Source of the DNA: Opitutus sp. GAS368
GTDB lineage: Bacteria; Verrucomicrobiota; Verrucomicrobiia; Opitutales; Opitutaceae
DNA: 64,000 nucleotides
Direction of reading: 5' to 3'
Assembly (NCBI RefSeq): GCF_900104925.1
Contig: NZ_LT629735.1
Location: forward strand, 404,291 to 468,290
In this document: piece after piece, positions 1-7,789 of the stretch
Numbering within the stretch: position 1 is the first letter of the stretch
Layout of the letters: the number at the start of each line of letters is the position of its first letter
Made by a program: the position numbers and the translations under genes
Notes under the pieces: model-generated
The model's input: only the letters and a program-made list of their open reading frames with translations
The model's database searches: none
Told to the model about the DNA's origin: nothing

Positions 1-173
1 CACATGTAGCCCTCGGGCACGAGCCAGTTGCCGAGGTTGGTGCCCTTGATGTGCAGCGCCGAGCCGTCGGGCCTGATGAATCGCTGCCCGTCGACGCGGA
101 CGAACTGGGCGGACAGCGCGGGCGGCAGCAGCAGCGCGAGGCAGATGACGGCCAACGGCCTCATGGGAAACAT
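1..173 (-). CDS. N-terminal part of a secreted glycoside hydrolase, GH5-like (cut by window edge)
   Basis: Only the first 57 or so codons are present; the gene runs off the left edge. The minus-strand product begins with a signal peptide (MFPMRPLAVICLALLLPPAL) and continues with a stretch containing GTNLGNWL, typical of the first strand of GH5 cellulase/glucanase barrels. Its ATG (173-171) overlaps the TGA of the upstream GH30 gene in a TGATG arrangement, suggesting translational coupling. An alternative ATG lies at 164. With GH30 and GH2 upstream it completes a three-enzyme extracytoplasmic glycan-degrading operon. Family assignment rests on a short N-terminal motif only. Confidence 0.6.
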   Translation of the reverse strand, partial: MFPMRPLAVICLALLLPPALSAQFVRVDGQRFIRPDGSALHIKGTNLGNWLVPEGYM

Positions 174-1591
174 CAATGCACCATCAGCGTAATGATCGAA
201 TGGGCCGGACTGGCCGCGGCGGCCACGCCGCCGTCCAGCTGCAGGTTGAACGGCTGGTCCTGGTCCGTCGTGTTCAGCACGACCACGGCGATGCTGCCGT
301 CGGGGTTGCGGAAGGCCGTTGTCTCGAGCGTGTCGATCGTGGCCGAGCTGACAATACGGCGTGCCCCGGGCCGGATGAATTTCGAGAAGTGCCCGATGTA
401 ATAGAACGAATTCATGAACAGCAGCTCGCCGGTCTTGGTGTCGGCGTGGACCGGCGCGTAGCAGAAATTCTGCACGTGGTTCGGGCCGCCGGTCTCGTCG
501 AGCAGAATGTTCCAGTCGGTCCAGCCTTCCGCGCCGTTGTTGAAATCGTGGATCAGCGCCGTGCCGTAGCTCTCGCCCCAGTGCCACTCGGTCATCTTGG
601 CCCGGTCCCAAGGATACAGGCAGGCCTCGGTGAGCATGACATGGGTCTTCGGGTAGGCCTCTTTCACCAGGCGCACGTTGTCGTAGGAGTCGTTGACATA
701 CCAGTGGAAGCCGATGCCCCAGACGTATTTTGCCGCCGCCGGGTCGTCGAGCATCACGCGGGCGCGCTCATACATCAGCGTGCGGTTGTGGTCCCACGCG
801 ATGATCTTCCGGCCGCCGAGGCCGTTCTTCGCCAGCACCGGTCCGAGGTGGTCGCGGACGAAATCGCGTTCCTCCTCCGCCGTGAAGAAACACGACTCCC
901 AGCTCTGGATCGCCATCGGTTCGTTCTGGACGCTCAGGCCCCAGACCGGGATGCCGGCGGCCTCGTAGGCTTGGACGAACTTCACGAAGTAGCGCGCCCA
1001 GGCGTCGGCGAACTCCGGCTTCAGCTTGCCGCCGTGCAGCATGTCATGGTTGTCCTTCATCCACGCCGGCGGGCTCCACGGGCTGGCAAACAGGGTGAGC
1101 TTGCCGCCGGCCGTGGCGATGGCGTCCTTGATGAGCGGGAGGCGATATTGCCGGTCGTGGTCGATGGAGAAAGTCTTCAGTTCGGCGTCGTTCTCGGCGA
1201 CGTAGGTGTAGCTGCCGCTCGAGAAGTCGCAGCTGTGGATGCTGGTCCGGGCGAGCGAATACCCGATGCCCTCCTTCGGATCGTAATAGGCCTTGATGAA
1301 TTCGCGGCGTTTCGCTTCCGGGAGCCGGGCGTAGGTCTCGGCGGCGGCGTCGGTCAGGGCACCGCCGATGCCCAGGATCGACTGGAACTGTTTCCCGGCG
1401 TCGACGAACACGTATTGCTGCTTCTCCGTGAGCGCGGCCGACGGGGCGAGGGTCAGCGGGGCGGACGGGGCCAGGCGCTGGCCGGTGGCCTGCGCCGTGA
1501 CGAACACCTCGACGGTGCGCTGGGCGCGGGCGGTGGCGGCGAGCGCGGCCAGCAGGCCAAGGAGCGGAAGGATTTTATGGGGGGTAGGCAT
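173..1591 (-). CDS. Exported glycoside hydrolase family 30 (glucosylceramidase-like)
   Basis: Retaining beta-glycosidase of the GH30 family (beta-glucosidase, glucosylceramidase or related). The start at 1591 (MPTPHKILPL) gives a clean signal peptide ending near ATARA and lies 4 bp after the GH2 stop; the frame is open further upstream but would overlap GH2. Visible family features are the GIGGALTDAAAE loop, the SPWSPPAWMK segment, the acid/base Glu in VQNEP (about residue 224) and the nucleophile Glu in LTEAC (about residue 322), followed by a short C-terminal beta domain. About 472 residues, usual for bacterial GH30. It is the middle gene of GH2-GH30-GH5. The exact substrate cannot be read from the sequence. 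Confidence 0.9.
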   Translation of the reverse strand: MPTPHKILPLLGLLAALAATARAQRTVEVFVTAQATGQRLAPSAPLTLAPSAALTEKQQYVFVDAGKQFQSILGIGGALTDAAAETYARLPEAKRREFIKAYYDPKEGIGYSLARTSIHSCDFSSGSYTYVAENDAELKTFSIDHDRQYRLPLIKDAIATAGGKLTLFASPWSPPAWMKDNHDMLHGGKLKPEFADAWARYFVKFVQAYEAAGIPVWGLSVQNEPMAIQSWESCFFTAEEERDFVRDHLGPVLAKNGLGGRKIIAWDHNRTLMYERARVMLDDPAAAKYVWGIGFHWYVNDSYDNVRLVKEAYPKTHVMLTEACLYPWDRAKMTEWHWGESYGTALIHDFNNGAEGWTDWNILLDETGGPNHVQNFCYAPVHADTKTGELLFMNSFYYIGHFSKFIRPGARRIVSSATIDTLETTAFRNPDGSIAVVVLNTTDQDQPFNLQLDGGVAAAASPAHSIITLMVH

Positions 1592-1595
1592 AAGG

Positions 1596-3722
1596 TTAAG
1601 GGGTGGCGGCTTTGATCGCGCCGGTGATGACACACTCATCGGTCAGAGCCGGGGCGTCAATAGCGCGGGCCGCGATGCGGTTGTCGCCCGCGGCCAGCTT
1701 CACGTCCCAGCGGAAGACACGATTCTCGCTCGCAACCGTGCCGTGGGAAACGCCATTGAACAACAGCTCAACCCGCGCCGCGTTGGAGTAAACCGTGATG
1801 CTGGTGCTGCCGGCGGGACGCTGGGCGAAACGCCGGCCGGCAATGTGCAGCATCGGAGCGGGGTTCCAGTTCGCCTTGTAGAAATAGAACGCGTCCTTGC
1901 GCGTCCGGCGGTCGTAGGTGACCAGCCCCTTGTCGTTGATGCCCGGCATGGCGCCTTCGGATCGTTTGTCCGAGGCGAAGTCGAACATGTTCCAGACGAA
2001 CTTGCCCCACACATAGGGCCGCGCGGACAGCGCCTGCCAGCAGATCTCGTGGTAATGCGCCTGGTATTCCTCCGGGTGCCACTCGCCGCCGGGCGCGGGC
2101 TTGGCGCCGGAAAGCTCGTGCTGCCGGATGTTCGCGCCGGCGCCGAATTCGCTCAGGCCGAAGCGCAGCGCCGGAAACCGCCGGTGCGTTTCGTCCGCCC
2201 AGCTCGCGAAATCCCCCACGGTCCCGCCATACCAGCCGAAGTATTTGTTGAAACCCAGGACGTCGGTGTGGAAATTCCGCGTGTCCTCCGCCCGGTGGTG
2301 CGAGGCATAGGTGGAAAGGCGCGCCGGATCCTCCGTGCGGGCCAGCTCCGCCAGTTCCGCAATCAGGCGGTCGGAAGCCGCGCCATTCACCTGCGCCGGC
2401 TTGCCTGAGCGCTCATCGGCTTCGCGCGTCTCGTTGCCGACGCCCCAGAAGCAGATGGCCGGCCGGTTGTAGTTCTGCCGGATCAGCTCGCGGAGCTGCT
2501 CCCGGGCATTCTCGGCATAGACCGCCGTCGCCGGCACCTCGTTCACCACGGGGATCTCGGCCCACACGACCAGGCCGCGCTCGTCGGCGAGGTCATACCA
2601 GAGGGCGGACTGCGGATAGTGCGCGACCCGGATCGCCGTGGCCCCGATCTCCTCGATCATCGCGAAATCCTCGCGCTCGTCCTCCGGGCTGATCGCCCAG
2701 CCCTTGCCAGCCCGGTCCTGGTGCCGGCTCACGCCGTGCAGGTCGAGGTAGGCGCCGTTCAGGAAGAAGCCCCGGTCGGGATCGACCCGGAACGAACGCA
2801 GGCCGAAGCGCTGCCGCACCACGTCGCGCACCTGCCCGTCCGCCAGCACGGAGACCTCCGCCTCATACTGGTGGGGATCCTGCCGGCCGTTCCAAAGGTG
2901 CGGATGCTCCAGTCCAAAGGGCTGCGCGATGCGCGCGGCGCCGTGGGCAGCAAGCTCCTGCGCCTGCTCCTGCGTGGCCACGACCGCGCCCTGCCCGTCC
3001 CGCACCACGGTGCGGATCACGGCCTGCGCGGCCCGGCCGGAATCGTTGCGCACATTGATGGCGACGGAGAAATCGGCGCGGGCCGCCGTGACGTTGTCCG
3101 GGGTTACGAAGACCCCGTCGGCCGCGTGGTCCATGACGTCGACATGCAGCGGATCAAGGGCGAACAGGTGCACCTTCCGGTAGAGCCCGCCGAAAAAGGT
3201 GAAGTCCGCCGTGACCGGCGCCAGGCCGTCGTCGGCATTGTTCACTTCGACCGCCAGCAGGTTTTCGCCATCAAACTTCAGCGCCTCCGTCAGGTCGAAC
3301 CGGAACCGCGCGAAGCAGCCGGCGTGCGTGCCGATCTTTTTCCCGTTCAGGTAAACGGTGGCAACCCGGCTGGCGCCGTCGAACTGGATGTAGACCCGCC
3401 GCGACGACCAGGCCGCGTCAACCTGGAAACGGCGGACATACCAGCCGGCGCCGCGGACGTGGTTTCCGCCGCCGTCCGCGCCATCGGCCGCGTTCCAGGT
3501 ATGCGGCAGTCGCACGACCGGCCAGCCGGCCACCGTGCCGGCCAGGGCGGCCGGCCCGTTCTCAGCGCCGTAACGGAACGCCCAGTCCTCCGTCAGCGAG
3601 GCGGTCCGCCGGACCGGCGCGTCCTCCGCCATCAGGGGGCTGCCGGCCAGCAGGGCACCGGCGAAAATCAGGATGCAGGCGGGACGAAGCGTCGACGCCA
3701 GGATGAGACGGGAAATTCCCAT
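1596..3722 (-). CDS. Exported glycoside hydrolase family 2 (beta-galactosidase/beta-glucuronidase type)
   Basis: GH2 enzyme of 708 residues with an N-terminal signal segment (MGISRLILASTLRPACILIF), then sugar-binding jelly roll, immunoglobulin-like domain and TIM barrel. The acid/base is the Glu of GVGNE (about residue 431) and the nucleophile the Glu of GLSEFGAG (about residue 525); GVSRHQD and IRVAHYP are also typical GH2 segments. The start at 3722 is chosen because it gives the signal peptide; the frame is open another 73 codons upstream but the extra sequence is low-complexity and crosses a repeat. First gene of the GH2-GH30-GH5 operon and divergent from a TonB-dependent receptor, an arrangement seen in polysaccharide-use loci of Verrucomicrobiota and Bacteroidota. 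Confidence 0.93.
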   Translation of the reverse strand: MGISRLILASTLRPACILIFAGALLAGSPLMAEDAPVRRTASLTEDWAFRYGAENGPAALAGTVAGWPVVRLPHTWNAADGADGGGNHVRGAGWYVRRFQVDAAWSSRRVYIQFDGASRVATVYLNGKKIGTHAGCFARFRFDLTEALKFDGENLLAVEVNNADDGLAPVTADFTFFGGLYRKVHLFALDPLHVDVMDHAADGVFVTPDNVTAARADFSVAINVRNDSGRAAQAVIRTVVRDGQGAVVATQEQAQELAAHGAARIAQPFGLEHPHLWNGRQDPHQYEAEVSVLADGQVRDVVRQRFGLRSFRVDPDRGFFLNGAYLDLHGVSRHQDRAGKGWAISPEDEREDFAMIEEIGATAIRVAHYPQSALWYDLADERGLVVWAEIPVVNEVPATAVYAENAREQLRELIRQNYNRPAICFWGVGNETREADERSGKPAQVNGAASDRLIAELAELARTEDPARLSTYASHHRAEDTRNFHTDVLGFNKYFGWYGGTVGDFASWADETHRRFPALRFGLSEFGAGANIRQHELSGAKPAPGGEWHPEEYQAHYHEICWQALSARPYVWGKFVWNMFDFASDKRSEGAMPGINDKGLVTYDRRTRKDAFYFYKANWNPAPMLHIAGRRFAQRPAGSTSITVYSNAARVELLFNGVSHGTVASENRVFRWDVKLAAGDNRIAARAIDAPALTDECVITGAIKAATP

Positions 3723-4019
3723 ATGAATGGTGGTTACGCACGGCGAGCAGACGGTATGCGTCCTGGGGGCAACAAAGTCGCGCGTTGCAAGCAAGATAGG
3801 ACATTCTCCGGACGGCAGCATCCCTACTTTGAGGGGGGTGCCGGCCGCCGGCGCGGCGCAAAAACCCCCACCCCCCTCTAAGGAGGGATGTGGGGCCGGC
3901 GCGCTTGTATTATAGTTATGAAAGATCAAGCCTCCCCCCATGGCGCCCCCCCGCCATGCCCCGCCCCCACTCCCCCACGTCTGCGCCCGCGACCGACCCT
4001 CGCGCCTTTCTTTTCATCC
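3723..4019. promoter_or_regulatory. Divergent intergenic region between GH2 operon and TonB receptor
   Basis: About 300 bp without a gene. It holds a palindromic element (about 3829-3890) whose arms are G-rich (ttgaggggggtg) and complementary C-rich (cacccccctcta), resembling the repeat at 11747-11847. Next to it is an AT-rich run at 3905-3920 with TATTAT or TATAGT as possible -10 hexamers for the receptor gene. No operator for a specific regulator could be recognised. Confidence 0.4.
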
Positions 4020-7000
4020 ATGCACCACACCAACCCCAGAACCTCCCGCCTGCTAGTAGCCGTGAGCCTAACGCTCACCTTCGCCGCATCGGCCCTCGCC
4101 CAATCCACGGGCACGATCACCGGCCACGTCTTCAACACCGTCAACAAGGAGTTCGTCCGCGATGCGGAAATCCATGTCGAAGGCACCAACATCACCGTCC
4201 CGTCCGAGACCAGCGGCGCCTTCACCCTGTCCCGCGTGCCCGCCGGCGAGGTGACCGTCACGGTCAACTACACCGGCTTGCCGCCCACCACGGCCAGGAT
4301 CACCGTGAACGCCGGCGGGACGGTCGCCCATGAGTTCGAGATCGGCGGGACCGCCGCGGATGCCGGCACCGTCAAGCTGGAGACCTTCCGGGTCACCACC
4401 GAGGTCGACGGCAATGCCAAGGCGCTGCAGCGCCAGAAGAACTCCATGAATCTCGGCCGCTCGGTGTCGTCCGACGCGTTCGGCAACGTCACCGAGGGCA
4501 ACGTCGGCGAGTTCCTGAAATACCTCCCCGGCGTCGAAATGGAATACTCCGAGGCCGACACCCGCGGCCCCCGCCTCGGCGGCATGAGTTCGGAATACGC
4601 CAGCGTCACGCTCGACGGCCACAGCATCGCCAGCGCCGACGCCTTCTCCCAATACACCGGCTACGAAAACTCCCCCGCCGGCACGGCCAACCGCTCCTTC
4701 GGCTTCGACACCATTTCCATCAACAGCATCGAGTCGATCGAGATCAACCGCATCACGCCCGCCTCGATGGACGCCGACGCGCCCGCCGGCAACATCAACC
4801 TGAAGACCCGGAAGGCCTTCGACCTCAAGGGCCGGCGCATCGACCTGACCGTCGGCACCGTGTTCAACACCCAGGAGATGACGCTCAAGCGCGACGTCGG
4901 GCCCGACGACAGCAACGGCCTCAAATACCGGCCCAACTACGCCCTCAACTACTCCGATGTCTTCCTGAACAACCGCCTCGGCGTCGTGCTGAGCGTCCAG
5001 GAATCCAACGTCTTCGTGGAACAGTATCGCGTCGACGACACCTATAACCGCACCCCGACCGCCACCGACACGCGCGGCCAGGTGCTGACCGGCGTCCTGC
5101 TCAAGGACGGCCCCAAGTGGACGGAGCGCGCGACCTACACGGCGACCTTTGACTTCCGCGCCACGCCGAACCTCACGCTCTCTCTCAACACCCTCTTCGC
5201 CCGTTACCACGCCCAGTTCTACAACCGCCAGGTCACGATGAACGCCGGCGGCACCCGCGCGACCGTGCCGGGCGACGGCGTGCTCACCTACGGCACCGCC
5301 ACGCCTACGGGCGGCAGCATCGTCTTCGGCGGCGGCAACGGCGACAAGTTCACCAACACGCTGAACGTGATCCCCAGCTTTGAATATCGCCGGGGCAACC
5401 TCACCGTCGACGGCGCCTATGCGTCCTCCCACTCGCGCAACGCCTACGACAATCTCGCGAAAGGCACGCTGGCCACGAACAACGTGAACAACCTCACGGG
5501 CATCGGCTTCACCGCCGTCCGCACGAGTGCCGACGGCGCCGACTGGAAATTCGCCCAGACGGGCGGCCCCGACTGGACCGATCTGTCCCAGCAGAAGAAC
5601 CCGCGCATCTCCGACGACACCCGCGCGAACACGATCGACCTCAAGTCCGGCGAGCTGAACTCCAAGTATGTGCTGCCCTTCAGGCTGCCGACCTTTCTCC
5701 AGGTCGGAGCCAAGGACACCCGCGACTACGAGATCGCCAAGGACACGCGCTCCTATAGCGTCTGGCAGTTCATCGGGCCTGGCGGCGGAACCACGGGCTC
5801 GTTCGCCAATTATCCTTCTCCGATCGTGCTCTTTCCGGGCGGCAACCAGCCCGGCGTGCAGTTCACCTCGATCGGCGGCGCCGGCGCCCCGTCCTTCCCG
5901 AATCGCGACGCCCTCGGCACGCTCTTCCACACCAACCCGGAGGATTTCCTGCGCAGCCTGCCGGTCAGCAGCACCGTCGCCGGCAGCTCCGGCATGACCC
6001 TCTCCAACTACGAGAGCGGCCGCTACCTCAACGTGCCGACCTATGACGCCACGGAGACCATTCACGCCGGCTACGCGATGGCCAACACCCGCATCAACAA
6101 GCTGCAGCTGCAGGGCGGCGTCCGCTACGAGAAGACCGACATCGCTTCCAATGAGCTCGATCCCTACTCGAACCAGCAGGTCAAGGCCGCCGGCTTCGCC
6201 GTCACCTCCGCCGGTGCGCCCGACAGCGTGGCCGCCATCGACTACAAGTATTCCCGTCCGCGCGTCATCCGGCACGGCCAATACGACGATTACTTCCCGA
6301 GCCTCACGGCCAAATACACCATTACCCCCAATCTGCTGGCGGATATCGGCTGGGGCAAGGCCATCAAGCGGCCGAACCTGAAGGACATCAGCGGCACCCG
6401 TTCGATCAACGACGACGCCCTGACCGTCACCACGCCGAATCCCAACCTCCTGCCGGAGCGTTCGGAAAAGCTCGCCGCCTCGCTCAGCTACTTCTTCGGC
6501 AGCGCCGGCATCAACAACCTCCAGGTTACCGCCAGTCGGACCAAGGTGAAGAACCAGACGATCACCGGCCAAAACCTCACCTCCGATCAATACGGCAACA
6601 CCGACCCGGCGCTCGACAGCTATCAGTTCATCAGCCTCAGCAACGCCGACGCGCCGGTCACCTGGAGTTCCATGGAGTATTCCTACACCCAGTATCTGTC
6701 GTTCCTGCCGCGGGTCTTCCAGGGCACCTCCATCAACCTGTCCTACACCCACACCTACGTCACTTACGCGAATCCCGCCACCTTCCCCGTCCAGGGCGTG
6801 ATTCCGAACTCGGTGAAGGGCACGCTCGGCTGGCGCTATAACCGCGTCGGCCTGAGCTTCAGCGCCATCTGGCAAGACAACTCCGGTCCCTTCCTGAACT
6901 CCACCAATCGTTACCAGAAGGAGAACACCAAGTGCGACCTGAGCGGCAGCTACAAACTGACCAACCGCCTGAACTTCTACCTCGCCTGCCGCAATGTCTT

Positions 7001-7109
7001 CCAGCAGTCGCACCGCATCATGGAGAAGAGCGCCGGCAATCCCGATGTGCTCTTCCGCTATGAGAACTACGGCACGATCTGGTCGTTCGGCCTCAAGGGC
7101 ACCTTCTGA
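4020..7109 (+). CDS. TonB-dependent outer-membrane receptor with carboxypeptidase-regulatory-like N-domain
   Basis: Outer-membrane active transporter, 1029 residues. The chosen ATG (MHHTNPRTSRLLV) gives a signal peptide ending at ALAQ; the frame is open upstream but proline-rich and unlike a leader. After the signal come a CarboxypepD_reg-like beta-sandwich (GTITGHVFNTVNKEFVRDAE), a plug domain (YLPGVEMEYSEADTRGPRLG, DADAPAGNINLKTR) and a beta-barrel ending in a C-terminal Phe (GLKGTF), the usual BAM signal. Divergent from the GH operon, so its ligand is probably an oligosaccharide released by those enzymes; that link is contextual. A strong terminator follows. Confidence 0.92.
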   Translation: MHHTNPRTSRLLVAVSLTLTFAASALAQSTGTITGHVFNTVNKEFVRDAEIHVEGTNITVPSETSGAFTLSRVPAGEVTVTVNYTGLPPTTARITVNAGGTVAHEFEIGGTAADAGTVKLETFRVTTEVDGNAKALQRQKNSMNLGRSVSSDAFGNVTEGNVGEFLKYLPGVEMEYSEADTRGPRLGGMSSEYASVTLDGHSIASADAFSQYTGYENSPAGTANRSFGFDTISINSIESIEINRITPASMDADAPAGNINLKTRKAFDLKGRRIDLTVGTVFNTQEMTLKRDVGPDDSNGLKYRPNYALNYSDVFLNNRLGVVLSVQESNVFVEQYRVDDTYNRTPTATDTRGQVLTGVLLKDGPKWTERATYTATFDFRATPNLTLSLNTLFARYHAQFYNRQVTMNAGGTRATVPGDGVLTYGTATPTGGSIVFGGGNGDKFTNTLNVIPSFEYRRGNLTVDGAYASSHSRNAYDNLAKGTLATNNVNNLTGIGFTAVRTSADGADWKFAQTGGPDWTDLSQQKNPRISDDTRANTIDLKSGELNSKYVLPFRLPTFLQVGAKDTRDYEIAKDTRSYSVWQFIGPGGGTTGSFANYPSPIVLFPGGNQPGVQFTSIGGAGAPSFPNRDALGTLFHTNPEDFLRSLPVSSTVAGSSGMTLSNYESGRYLNVPTYDATETIHAGYAMANTRINKLQLQGGVRYEKTDIASNELDPYSNQQVKAAGFAVTSAGAPDSVAAIDYKYSRPRVIRHGQYDDYFPSLTAKYTITPNLLADIGWGKAIKRPNLKDISGTRSINDDALTVTTPNPNLLPERSEKLAASLSYFFGSAGINNLQVTASRTKVKNQTITGQNLTSDQYGNTDPALDSYQFISLSNADAPVTWSSMEYSYTQYLSFLPRVFQGTSINLSYTHTYVTYANPATFPVQGVIPNSVKGTLGWRYNRVGLSFSAIWQDNSGPFLNSTNRYQKENTKCDLSGSYKLTNRLNFYLACRNVFQQSHRIMEKSAGNPDVLFRYENYGTIWSFGLKGTF

Positions 7110-7164
7110 TTTTGCTGGGACCCAGTGTAAAGCGGCGGACGAGCGGGGGCTCGTCCGCCTGGGG

Positions 7165-7196
7165 CGGGCCGGCTGCAAAGCCGGCCCGTTTTCTTT
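7165..7196 (+). terminator. Rho-independent terminator after TonB receptor
   Basis: A 10-bp perfect stem (cgggccggct / agccggcccg, loop gcaa) is followed directly by ttttcttt. A second hairpin at 7134-7159 (ggcggac ... gtccgcc) lies just upstream of it. Confidence 0.85.
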
Positions 7197-7210
7197 GGCC
7201 CCCGAAGATT

Positions 7211-7277
7211 GGTAGGGCGAATCCTCCGGATGAGCCGCGTGCCGATAAACGGCTCGTCAGTGACGACTCGCCCTGCC
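7211..7277. repeat. Dispersed palindromic repeat, family GGTAGGGCGAATCC
   Basis: Outer arms ggtagggcga and tcgccctgcc with inner arms around ccggatgagcc / ggctcgtca. Copies of the same family lie at 44996-45050 and, inverted and inside a gene, at 14037-14104. Confidence 0.8.
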
Positions 7278-7324
7278 TGCAGAGCAGTGTTGCCTTCCCC
7301 GCCCGACCCTTAAACTCCGGCACC

Positions 7325-7732
7325 ATGAACCATTGGCTCGTGAAATCCGAACCCGAGACCTACTCGTGGGACGACCTCGTGCGCGACCAGCGCACCGACT
7401 GGACCGGCGTCCGCAACTATGCCGCCCGCCTCCACCTCAAGGCCATGGCCGTCGGCGACGAGGTTTGTTTTTATCACAGCGGCGAATCCAAGAGCGTCGT
7501 CGGCCTTGCGAAGGTCACGCGGACCGCCTTTCCCGACACCACGGCGGACGAGGAGGGCTGGGTCGCGGTCGAACTCGCACCGGTGAGACCGCTGGCCAAG
7601 CCCGTCACGCTCGCGCAGATCAAGGCGGAGCCGGCGCTCAAGGACATGAAGCTCGTGCGCGAGAGCCGGCTGTCCGTCTCGCCGGTCCGGCCGGCGGAAT
7701 TCACGAAAATCCTAAAGCTCGGAAGCCGCTAA
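7325..7732 (+). CDS. EVE domain protein
   Basis: Small cytosolic protein of 135 residues made of a single EVE domain (PUA-like fold, thymocyte nuclear protein 1 family). The N-terminal MNHWLVKSEPETYSWDDL and the following DWTGVRNYAAR and GDEVCFYHSGE segments are the family hallmarks. EVE domains bind modified bases in nucleic acids; the biological role in bacteria is generally unsettled. The start is fixed by the universal N-terminal WLVKSEP motif. It stands alone, flanked by palindromic repeats on both sides (7211-7277 and 7733-7784). Confidence 0.93.
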   Translation: MNHWLVKSEPETYSWDDLVRDQRTDWTGVRNYAARLHLKAMAVGDEVCFYHSGESKSVVGLAKVTRTAFPDTTADEEGWVAVELAPVRPLAKPVTLAQIKAEPALKDMKLVRESRLSVSPVRPAEFTKILKLGSR

Positions 7733-7784
7733 CTGTAGCGGCGCTCTATGAGCGCCGGACGGCGGTCACAGACCGCCGCTACAG
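7733..7784. repeat. Palindromic intergenic repeat (TGTAGCGGC type)
   Basis: Outer arms ctgtagcggc / gccgctacag enclose two smaller hairpins (ggcgctctatgagcgcc and ggcggtcacagaccgcc). It lies between the convergent EVE and FGE-like genes and starts directly after the EVE stop codon; it may serve as a bidirectional terminator. Confidence 0.75.
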
Positions 7785-7789
7785 GAAAT

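Noticed and set aside
4068-7178. 1036-codon open frame antisense to the TonB receptor
   Set aside because: It is a GC-driven shadow: the sense frame has signal peptide, plug and barrel motifs, while the antisense product is Val/Gly/Arg/Ala-rich without any family motif.
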